Of a stretch of DNA of 64,000 nt, positions 11,708 to 23,700 are shown piece by piece. Source of the DNA: Mugil cephalus (lineage: Eukaryota; Chordata; Actinopteri; Mugiliformes; Mugilidae); contig NC_061790.1 of assembly GCF_022458985.1 (NCBI RefSeq), positions 607,001 through 671,000 of the forward strand. Reading direction: 5' to 3'. The first letter of the stretch is position 1. Each line of letters starts with the position of its first letter. Made by a program: the position numbers and the translations under genes. The notes below the pieces were generated by a model. The model was not told where the DNA came from. It did not search any database and worked only from the letters and a program-made list of their open reading frames with translations.

Positions 11708-14700
11708 CTAGAGACAGCACAGCACATGGACACCGATTAGTACTGTTCCTACGGCCACAATGGAAATGGGCAAGAGAGCTTTAAGTAGGGATGTAATGAT
11801 GCGTCAAATCAGCGGAGGTGAAAAATGTTAAAGAGTAAAATATGATTTAGAGTTTTTATGCATCCAAGTACAGACGCTTTTTAAATATGCACTCATTGAA
11901 TAGTTTGTGTGTGAAGTTACATCCGAGCTCAAAAACGATGAGAAATACTTTGATTCGTTTAGGTTCCTGCTGCAGCGACGTGGAACGTTCTCAGTCAAAC
12001 TGTAACCGAGTGTGTGATAAACTCCATCAGCTTCATGCGGAGACGTTTTCTTTTAGACTGAATGTGTAACTTTATTTGTTATTTGCATCGTGTGTTGAAT
12101 CTGATTTTAATGATTCGGTCTCTCACTTCGTCCCCTCCTCACCCCTCTCACCTTCTTCACGCTCAGGACTCCTCCCCCCGTCGTCTTCCTTCCTGTCCAG
12201 GTGCTGTGGGGGGGCGGAGTTTCCTGTGCGAGGCTCAAAGTGCGTCTGAATGTGAGCGGTGGAGTCGCCTCCTCCCGCCTTCCAGTGCAGGAGGCCACTG
12301 ATGAACCCGTTGGGTCGGCTGAGTTTAGCCCAGCGCTCCTCCACCTCCTCCCACTCCTCCCCCGTCTCCTCCACCTTGATTGGCAGCTTGTCGTACTTGC
12401 TGGCCTGTCGGAGGGGGGGCTGGGCCTCCTCCTGGTGGTCCTCCGTCACCTCCACCTCATCTCTGAGGGCAGGTTTGCTGTCCTCCGTCTCCTCTGCAGG
12501 GGCTGTGTGCAGCAGCGCCGTCTCCTCCACCTCCTCCGCCTCCTCCGCCGTCCTCCGGACCTTCTGCTCCTCCACCGTCCGGCTCTCAGGCTCAGGTGTT
12601 GCAGGCAGCAGGTCGTCCTCCTTGGGGAGGTGTCCCAGCAGCGTCCGCCGGCCCTCAGCTCCCACCTCGTACTCCTCCAGGATCCCAAACATCTGGATAA
12701 GGCAGCGACGGTAGAACTCCACAATGAGCTCCAGGAAACCAGGGAGCTACGAGAGGGGGGAGGAGTCAGAGGAGGAGTCAGAGGAGGAGTCAGAGCAGGA
12801 CACCACCCAGGACACCACCCACCACACAGACCAGGACACAGACCAGGACACCACCCACCACACAGAGCAGGACACCACCCAGGACACAGACCAGGACACC
12901 ACCCAGGACACCACCCACCACACAGAGCAGGACACCACCCACCACACAGACCAGGACACCACCCAGGACACCACCCACCACACAGACCAGGACACAGACC
13001 AGGACACCACCCAGGACACCACCCACCAGTCAGACCAGGACACCACCCAGGACACAGACCAGGACACCACCCACCAGTCAGACCAGGACACCACCCAGGA
13101 CACAGACCAGGACACCACCCACCACACAGACCAGGACACCACCCACCAGTCAGACCAGGACACCACCCAGGACACAGACCAGGACACCACCCAGGACACC
13201 ACCCACCAGACAGACCAGGACACAGACCAGGACACCACCCAGGACGCCACCCACCAGTCAGACCAGGACACAGACCAGGACACCACCCACCAGACAGACC
13301 AGGACACCACCCACCACCCAGGACACAGACCAGGACACCACCCAGGACACCACCCAGGACACAGACCAGGACACCACCCAGGACACAGACCAGGACACCA
13401 CCCACCACACAGACCAGGACACCACCCAGGACACCACCCACCAGACAGACCAGGACACCACCCAGGACACCACCCAGGACACCACCCACCACACAGACCA
13501 GGACACCACCCAGGACACCACCCATCTGGTTGTATGTTTTCAGCTCTAGTGTTTGAGGGTCTGACCTGCGTCAGGTTGAAAGAGCCGACGGTGCCGTCGT
13601 CGTACAGCAGGATGTTGATGGTGTCCAGCGCCCAGGTGCTCTCTGCCAATAGGCCAGACTTCAGTGACATCATCACCCGCCACGCCTCCGGGGTTCCTGA
13701 CCAATCAAATCACAGAACCAACGTCAGCTGAGAGACCGAGTGTGTGTCAGAGTGTGTGTTGTGTGTTGTTGCGAGTCTGACCCGTGTCCTTGGCCGTCAG
13801 TCGTCGTCGTGGTTTCACTTTGGGGGCGGCGGCCTCCACAGAGCCTGGGGGGAAGCTGACTTCTCTGGGGACGAGGGGGAGGCCCTGGGTGGGCTGGGCC
13901 CCCGGTGGGGCCCCTGGCTTCTTCATGGAGGACAGATAGGGGGTGCTGTTTGGGGACAGAGAGCCCCCCAGGGGCCGGGGGAAGGAGGAGGGACTGTGAG
14001 AGCGGGTCACATGGTTAGGGACAATGGGCGCGCCCTGGAAGGAGGAGGGGGGGTTCCTGGAGGGCAGGGGGGGCATGGAGGAGGAGGAGGAGGAGGATGA
14101 GGAGGAGGAGGAGGAGTGGGGGGGGTACGGAGGTTGTCGCTGGCTCATGTGACTGGGGGGCCACTGGTTGTCCTGGTGGACTCTGCCCTCCTGGTCATCC
14201 CCCCGGTTCATGCCAGGATACGGGGGGCCCTGGCCCTGCCGGCCGTACGTATACCCCACATCTGTCCTTGGGTGCCACATGCTGGCCTGTGGCCCCTCCC
14301 CAGGGCCCCCGGGCACCTGTGACGGCCCTGAGCCCATCATGCCATGCTGTGGGGGCACCTGACGATCTCGACTGTACGGATAGGGGAACTGACCCTGGAC
14401 GGGCCGACGCTCGGGGCCCATGTAGCCCCCCCCCGGCCCCCCGAAGGGCCCGAACATGTCGGACTGTTGAGGGCCGTACTGCTGGGAGCCAAGGGCCTCC
14501 CCCTCATGGCGCTTAGCCGCCGGATACACCCCCTCCATGGGACGCTTGTAGCCCTGAGACACAGAAGACTTTCATCATCACTGAGTCACAAAATCACACG
14601 ACAACAGACACAGCTACACAATAATACACAACAATAGAAGATAACAGAGAATAATACACAATAATACAACAGACAACACACACCAGCCGTTTGTCAGGTT

Positions 14701-17700
14701 TCTCTTTCCTTTCTCAGCTGGAACTCACCTGCTGCTGAGGGAACAGGGGCTGATGGGAAGTGTAGGCCACGCCGTGAGCGTACTGCTGTCCATAACCGTC
14801 GTGCCTGACCGTAGAAAAACAAACGTGTTGGAAGAGTGAGACCACGCTGCCATCTTCAGGTTGACTCAGTAACTCACAGGTTCTGCTCTCACCTCTGGTG
14901 GGGGTATCTGTTGGTGGGATACATGCCGGCCTCATTTCCAGACGAGCCCATGCTGTTCTGACCTGCGGGGGGCGCCATGCCTCCCTCTGGACCCATCACA
15001 TGGTCCGGTCTACAGGACACAAACACAACGAGGCTTCAGGATCCAGGGTTTGACCACAAATATGAGAGCAAGTAAACATGTAGCGTGTGGACAGTGTGTG
15101 ACCTCCGCTCGTAGCCCGGGCCGTAGGGGTACTGGGGTCGGGGGCCCATCCCTGTTAGGGGTCCACGGGGGTACATGTCCTGCATGGCACCACTGGGTAT
15201 CTGACTGGGACCGAAGGGCTCAACGGCTCCAGGACCTGATACAGAGAACGTCCGCATTTTATTGCAAATTTTAACGGGCTGAGAGGAAGAAAACGTGACG
15301 TTATGCAGGTGACATATTCACACCACCAGGTGGCAGCAGAGCAGGATGTCCCAATCAGGGACAGGGATATTATTTATTTTTATTTAGTCTTTATTTAACC
15401 AGGAGATAAAAATAATCTCTTTTTCAAGAGAGACCTGACCAACTTTGACTGAAAGGTTTATTGGACTGAGTCCAGTCGACTCTGGGAGAAGACAAGGACA
15501 GACTTTAGGAAGCTACAGGAGACCAACTGTAAGACATTTAAGACCAGAACAGCGCTCAGTATTTAAAGACCAGCCTCAGATTGGGGGTGGTTCTGAAACT
15601 GTGTCGTTTTCTTCTCGCTGTGGTTAAATCCTCCTCACCCTTCCTCGGCCCGCTGTAGGGGTCTTTGTTGGCATCGTATTGCATCCTCATAGAGGGGTCT
15701 GCTGGACCTCCTCCCTGCTGGAAGGGGGCCCCACCGGGTCCCAGACCTCGCTTGCTGTGAAAGGCCGGATCACTGCCTTCAGAGAACGGGTCCTGGATAC
15801 TCACTCCTCCCATGGGCCTGAGAGAGGGGGGCAGACGATGAAAGTCTTTAAAGAGCTTTTGTAAAATGACAGTATTTCACAGCAGAAACAGAACAGAAAC
15901 TAGAGCCATCAGTGTTCACTTTAGACTAGATGTACCACAAAGCTGGATCATGGGCCCACTTTCAGAGTCTGGTTGGTATGACAAGTTTTCTTGTAAAACC
16001 AGAAGAAAACCGTGAGAAACATCTGTTATTTGACTTCTTTTCTAATTTAAATCCCAAAACAGTTCTTCCTTGAATGAAGCTGGAAGTAGTCTGGTCCAGG
16101 AAGTAGTCTCCATGGTGACCATCCAGGAAAGTCTTCTTTATTTTTCGTTTTTAATCAAATCATTGTTTTCTCCTTTGCTTATCTTTCTGGTTTCTGCTTT
16201 CATAGATTGAAAGGTTGAAAGGTAAACTTACTTCTTTAGCATTTTTTTGTTTTTTAAGTTGAGCGTGTAAGCCCAAACATGAAATACCAGGAAGTAGACG
16301 GACCCTTTCGGTTTGTTACTTATCACTCATTATGCAGATGACACTCTAGTGTTTTACGTCTCTTTTGAGCCATTTCCGTATGAGTCTATCGAGCCTACTC
16401 GTACTTGTTTCCAGGCTGGGGGCCCATCTGGCTGTGCGGGGTGGAGGCAGGGGTCGGGGGCTTCAGGTCTCCGGGGGCCTCGGTCAGGGAGCTGCTGCTG
16501 GACTGAGGGGTGTGGGGGCCCTGTAAAGAGCCCGAGTTGGCTGCAGAGATACAGACCAGACAGAAAACCTGCTGAGAACAAGGGTCACGTGTCGTCATGT
16601 AAATAAAACAATCACACAGAGGACATCCACTCATCCCTAACCCTGGATCGTGTTGATCAGTCTCTCAGGTTTTTAGGGAGAAAATGGCTCCAGGTCTCGT
16701 CTCCTGAATATGGATATTTAGTCTTAAACGACCTGTGAGTTTTGTGACCATTTTATTTTCATAGTAGGGCTCGAAAGGCCACCTGATGCAGTCACACATT
16801 GTTTGTTTACACTGGTACTCATTCACTACTCTGCCACTTTAAGGAACGACGGTACATTTTACATAGCGGCAGATGAACCTGTCAGAGTCCAAAACTGAAA
16901 TATCTAAAGAGTGAAATATGTCTGAATGTAGCCGTTTCATGTCAGAGTCCAAGAGAAGAGCGCCTCCTTCAGACTCACTGCACCATTTTATATCACTAAC
17001 ATCAGTGCTGACAACAAAAGTACAGCGTTGCACAATGTAGACAGACTTTCCCATTGCCCCCTAAGCCCACAATGCACTGGGGTTTTTATCATCCACTATG
17101 TCTACATTTCAAGTTCAATAAATAATAAACTAGTCGCAGAGATGAATCCAAAACCAACAGTAACTTTAACACACTATTCAAATCGCTACAACCATTTGAG
17201 CTTTGCTTTCTTTTTCTTTTGATTCTTACACCTTCTACTTTACTTTTCGTTGTTGTTTTCACTTCATCTGAATTAGTGTGAATGTCTCTGACTGGTTGGA
17301 GGACGAACCAGTTGAACTAATGATGAAAATGAGTCTAAGTTGAGGGTGTAAGTGGTTGTAAAATCAGTTTTCTGGAGTATTTTCTGGAACTTGCAGCAGC
17401 TGTGAAGTTATTCTGGAGAATATTTGTCTTGGACTGCAACAATAACAACATGATACACTTGATGAGATGATTTGAAACTTGTTTTTTGTTTTTAAAGACC
17501 AGGAGGAGTCATCTCTAACCTGGGGAGGGCGGCTGGATTTTGGCCTGGAGGGACGGAGGTTTCTTGGCGTCTCCGGTGGGCCCCGGGGCCTCGGGTGGGG
17601 GCTCCACCTTGCACTCGTAGGCGAACAGGTACTGGATGTACTGCTTCTTCAGGGAACTGGCCGAGCTGCTGGACGTCCCCACGCTGAGCTGGGACGACAA

Positions 17701-20700
17701 CTCCCGCCACTTCTTGTTCTTGTTGACCTGGGAGGAGGGAGGTGGACATTCATCCAGAGACAATGTTTTTAGCCCTCCTTATTTTCACACCTTCACGTTC
17801 AATAACACTTCTTACAGTATCCGTCTTGGGCTGCAGATACATTTGATGAACTTGTTTTTGTTGTTGTGTTCGTTTCTAAAGGCAGATGAAGCTTTTATTC
17901 CCTTTTATAAACATGTCAGAATAAACCAGAGTGGCTGTTGTGTTTAGTTTGGAAACAATTCTGATAAAAATACAGAAACATTGAACGTCACAGGGAAAGA
18001 GAGATAGATAAGGAAGGAAGGAAGGAAGGAAGGATGAAAAGACAGAGCTGTATTTTTTTTTTTTTCCTATTACCTTCAAACACTTTTTATCTTTTGGGTC
18101 AATGTGACTCCAGCAAATGAAACCTCCAGAAAATGAAAAACAAGTGTATGTGTCAGAATAAACCGACATAGGGAATAGTCTGGAGTGTTTGACTAAGAAG
18201 TGATTTTCTTTGCTCACGCTGCAGCTGTTCATTGTCTTTGTTCATTGTCTAAAACAACACAGGAAACTTTTCATTATTTATCCTTATTTTTCAGCACAAA
18301 ATTAATATGCCTTTGTTAATATATTTGTGTGAGTGAAATACTAGTTCTTTTCCATTAGTACTTTATGTTTGTAGACTTCTGATAAAAAAAAAAAAAAAAC
18401 ACAGATCCACCCAGAACCCCGGTCACATGACTATAGAGGAACATGTCCCCATAAGATCTCACTGATGTTTCTTTATATCATTTCTAAGTTCATATTCTTG
18501 TTCTCTATTATCAAGAACAACAACATCACACATGATGTTAATCAGATATTTATGGATGTTAAGGTTAACGAGCTACTGTGACCATGATTAAAGGAGGACT
18601 GTCTCACCATGGCCAGTCCTCCGATCTCTCGGACAGCCAGGTAGAGTCTGCAGAGGTCCAGCGGCTTCTTTCCGACGGCGGGCAGGTTTGGGACGGGCGT
18701 CCCCCTCTCCTCCATGAAGGACAGGTACCGGTCCACCCACATCCTCCTCTCAGGCTCGGGACCCATCTCGTAGAGCCGGGTGATCTTCTCGTTGGTCATG
18801 GTGGCCACGCTGGGCTTCTGGAGACACCGAGACATGAAGACCAGCGTCAGAGAGGAACGGCCGAACAGCGGTAAATAGACCTTATTTCCAGTTCTACTTT
18901 ACATACGCTGTTACATCACAGAGCATCATTGCTACCCGACCTTTTACAGCTGGGAGCCTCTACCGCTGCACCAGGACAAGTATGTCCAGTATGTCCAATG
19001 AAAACCCCCAAAAATCACCTTCAAAGCCTCTTTCAGACACGCACCGTTATGAAAGACGTCACATTTATGGATCTACCCTTTATTTAATGTATATCACACA
19101 ACCTGATTAGCAGATTAAGAATGGACTTAATAACCTGAACTGTTCTAGCCTGTAGCATCTGGATTTAACTATGTTTCAACCAATACAGCATCAACTGGAT
19201 GGTCTTTTAACCAATCCAGCGTCTACCTGAGGGCGGGGAACGTTATTCAGTTTATTATGTAGATATCTGTCGGCCCTGCACCTCATTTAAAGCTCATAGT
19301 TCCTGTTTGTGGTTTTCAAAGCTGGTCTGTAGTCAGTTCAAAGGCTGAAGGATGAATTCAGTGTTTTACATAAATGTCTCTGAGCTGGTCTGGATCCCTG
19401 ACAATAATAATAGACGCCTACTGTATACAACCGTCCAGAGACGCAACAAGGCCACAGCATGTCCATGTGTTCTTTCCCTTGGGTTCTAAATGACGGGTGG
19501 GGAGTTGAGGTTCGACTCTCTAGGTGTAGGTGGACTGATGAGACGTGACCTGAAGGACTAAGCCATGAGACGCATGAAGGGGAAAGGACGTCCACGTTTT
19601 GTCCAGAGAAGACAGATGGTTTCAAAGAGGAAGTGGAAAAGCGCTGAGGTCTGTCCACAAGACGTTTACGTTCACACCCTGACATCTGAACCAGGTCATT
19701 CAGAGCCAGAGACTTGGAGGAAACGTCTTCTAGGAACCAGGTCAAAGGTCACCCATGTCTGAAAGAGGCTTTAAACAACCTGTTTGCACGGCACCATGTC
19801 CCGAATGCTGCGCCGGTTTAGCGACATTAGGTAGCCACATTTATTTCACTTATTTATTTATCATCTGCCCACTTCCTCCAGTGTAAATGATGTTCTAGTT
19901 CCTGTTCATAGTCGAGTAAACATTGTCCATATACTATAAACCACACCACACTACTTACGCTACATGCTCTAACTGCTGACTGAACCTCTGGCTGATGATA
20001 AACTTATCTGGACATGTGGAATAAAAATAAAGTTTAAATCTGATCTGTGTGACTCTGACTGAAACACAGAAACAAAAGAAGAAGAAGAAGAAGAAGAAGA
20101 AGAAGAAGAAGAAGAAGGAGGAGGAGGAGGAGGCCTTACGGGGCTGGTCGGAGTCCTGAGCCAGGCGGGGCTGCTAATGCTATCGCTGTCCTCCCCGTGA
20201 CAGGAGGACAGACTAGCTGAGCTGGGGGAGGACACGGGGCAGGGGGTGGGGGGCTGGGACACACACTGAGAGCTGTGGCTGTCCTGTGATACAAAACAAA
20301 CACACACACAGACATCATTCACACACACAGAGGCATGTGGTGGAGACATCAGGACGTTTGGTTACAACAGGTTAGCAAGTCCACGGGGGGGGGGGGCTGG
20401 AAAATAAAACACGGGTTAAATCTTAAAACTGTTTCCTTCATAGTCCAAAGCTGAAAGCATCAAATAAGAGACGACTTTTTATCCGGATCATCTCCTCTTT
20501 TTAAGTTCCTCTGACGGTCGATGGAGCGTCAAACCGTGAACGCGGTAAAAAGTTAAAAAGTATTTTGTATTTTGTAATTTGGGGTATGAAGGAGCTACAA
20601 TGAAGACGTGTTCGGGGCTTTACTGATGCAGATTTGAAGAACTGGGGAAAGGAAACGCCACCGACCGAAGATCAGTGGAGAACTACTGTGGAGGAAATCG

Positions 20701-23700
20701 TTTTAATGGAACTACTGACACATACTGAGGCTGCAGGAAGCACAACGGGACAGGAAACGGGAAAAATGGCTGATACTGGACCACATTAATGATGGATGGA
20801 GAGAGACTCCTCCCCAGGCAGATTCTGTTCAGTTTGTTGTTTCAATAATCTGGTGATAAAGATCTAAGTCAAATAAATAAATAAATATAACTTCAGAGCT
20901 GTGATCAAGGCGGACTCTTCGCTGGTCGGTAACGAACAAGGACAGAAAAACCCTTTCGACCCTTATTCTGGGTTTTGTGCAGCCAGATAAGGCAACGACA
21001 GCAGCTTAAGACCAAACATCACTTAACCTGAGCTGAAATATTTAAAATGTCCCGTTCTGTATCGGTCGATCTCATTATACCAAACTGAAGCTGCTGCTTC
21101 TTCTTTTTTATCGTCGGTTTTACTGGCGGTTGACTAGTGTCAAAGCTGCCAAAAGAAACAAGGAAGAAGAAAAACGGAGTTTTAAAGGGAGGAGAAACGT
21201 CCCTCCTCACACTGAGCATGAAGTCGGATACATTCAGCGCAAAGTAAACTTAAATGTTTTTAAACCTGAACGACTCATTCACTCATACTGTACCGAGGGA
21301 CAGACCTTGGGTTTGGGTGGCTCCTCTTTGCTGAGCTCGACTCGCTGCTTGGCGTCTGGGTGAGGGCCCATCCCTTCTCCTGCCATCACCCCGGGCCCTG
21401 AAAGGAAACGCCAGCACCTTCAAACCACCTGTAGTCACAACCTCTACCAAAGTCCAGACCACTTTCTGGCCCTACCTGATGATGATGTGGTGTTGTAGGG
21501 GGGTCCCTGTGGCGTCATCCGCCCAGAGTTACTGCCTGGTTGTTGGCTGTAAGGACCCCCAGGTCCTGAGGGGCCTCCGGGGCCCATTCCTCCCATAGGT
21601 GTCATGGCCGGGTAGCTGCCCTGCCTGGAAACCAGAGGACAGAGAAAGGCTTTAAATCTTATTCTTATTCTGAGCCGTCGTCCAGCCGGAGGAGCAGTAA
21701 AGCTTCCAGGACCTGAGCAGAACCAAACAGAACCAGAGGATTTCTGACCAATCTGGTCCTGGAAGGAAGAACTTATCTCTAAACTGCCTCGTATGTGTGT
21801 ATGAGGCTTCTCAGACTAAACGTTTGACTGATCTCCAGAGTTCTGCATGAAAAGGACTCAAAACATCAGAACTGAAAGTAGACGGGTGAGTCCTGGTGTC
21901 CAGTCTGTGAGTCCTTTAGACTGAATGTTTGTGGTAACAGCTGATCTGTTGGAGGAATCTGAGCCCATTGCTTCAGTTGTGAGATGTTGGTGGTTTCCTC
22001 TCATCAACATTTCTACTGGATGAAGGTCAGGACTTTGACTTGTTCCTAAACATTCATCTGGTTCTTCTGGAGAACCACTGGTGTTCTTGGGCTCCTTGTC
22101 TTCCTCCATGACCCAGTTTCTCTTCACATTCAGCTCATGGACTCATGTCCTGACATTTTCTTTCAGAGTTCACTGGTAGAATTCACCGTTCATTGGTCCA
22201 TCAGTGATGAGCAGACCAGAGTCTCATCACACTGATGGAAACACTTGGACTCTGATTTTTCCAAGAAATTAACCTGTAATCCTAGAAATAAACCTCTCTG
22301 AGATGTAATATTATATTTCTGTTTCATGTGTTTCATTGTCTTTGTCTACGTTCAGAACAGTGTGAAAACCGGCTGATGTTTTGAGTCATTTTTATACAGA
22401 ACTGTTGACTGGTTCCATTAAACTGTGGCAGAAGGAGGAGAAGCGGTGGTAAAAAGACGTCTGGTTAGTAAAACATCCCGAGCGTGACACATGCTCATCA
22501 CACAGCTTCATCATCCACATTCAGCTTTCACTGCGAGAAAAGAAACGACGTGCAGCGTCTCTCGAGCTCGGTGACCAAACCTACCCATGATGCTGAGGGG
22601 GGGTCTGCACGGCGGGCTGAGGCTGAGCCTTGGCGGCCTGCTGTGAGTGGTGAGGAGGGTGAGGAAGAGGAGGGTGGTGGTGCTGAGGGTGAGGAGGGTG
22701 GGAGGGGTGAAGGGTGGGAGAGAGGGCAGGTCGACCCCAGGACTGGTTGTGGTAGACGGGGGAACGAGTGAAGGGAGGCCTGGGAAGATGGAGGGGTTCA
22801 GTCTGATGTTCCAGAAATACTACACGATTTATTTATTTAACCGGCTCAGGCCCAGTGAGGTGGGGGCTCTCTTTCACCCCCACCATCTTTCAAAAGAGAC
22901 CAGGACCATGAACGAGCTCCAACATGTCTATGAGCAGCATCCAGTTACTTTGGGTCCTAAATATACTGGAATGATAAGAGGTATGAAGGTTCATAGATGC
23001 AGTTCAGATTGAGGTTTATTCCAAGAATCTGGAGCCAAAAGCCAAGAGCTGAGTGGAGATTCTAACCTCCTTGTTTCCACGTTAAATGAGAAGATAAATA
23101 AGAAGGAATTCTAGGAATGAACATAACCAGTGGCTTCAGTGTAGAGAAGACAGTGGTGGGTGAGAGAACCACAGCATGATACACACAATCCAACATGTGA
23201 AGACAATGAACAGATGTGTTCATATACAGCAGATCTCTGCAGTCACTTTCTGTCTTACATTAAAAGCAAAGCATTGTCTTCACATTTCAGATCTGTGTGA
23301 AGCTTATTTGACTCTAACTGGTCAGTATCATCTTGGACAGAAGGTAGAGACTGAGTCCAAGACATTGGACTTACAGTACTTTATCAAGATGTTTATCTTT
23401 ATGGCCAGAATGTCAAAATGTATCTGGATGCCTTCTTTAGCCCATATCATCCCTCCCTACTTCGGCCTCACCTGTTCTGAGCAACGGTCAACGATGAGGA
23501 GTTGGCGGCCGGCCCGACCTCTGGAGGTTTGCAGCTGGCGTTGTGTCCTGGGGGGCCCATGCCCTGCCCGGCCGGCTGTGGCATGCCGGGGGAGGTGGGG
23601 GCCATGGTAGTCCCGCCAGCGGGGTAAGGTCGGCCCCCGGTGCCAGGTCTGGGGCCACGCCCTGCCGGCGTGGAGGGGCCCTGGCCGTGCATGGGACTGC

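Noticed and set aside
10680-11733. Plus-strand 343-codon frame and second minus-strand 338-codon frame
   Set aside because: Both shadow the very GC-rich arid1b last exon. Only the 10689-11720 minus frame carries BAF250_C motifs.
12201-13731. Long plus-strand open frames (about 450 and 335 codons) over the 12-bp array
   Set aside because: They arise from a stop-free 12-bp repeat inside an arid1b intron, plus the GC-rich antisense of exons 20-22. There is no homology, and the codon pattern is fixed by the repeat.
21858-22127. 89-codon minus frame with '[12 protein letters not shown]'
   Set aside because: It faintly recalls transposase 'SPDLNPIE' motifs, but the rest does not fit. I treat it as part of an interspersed repeat remnant.
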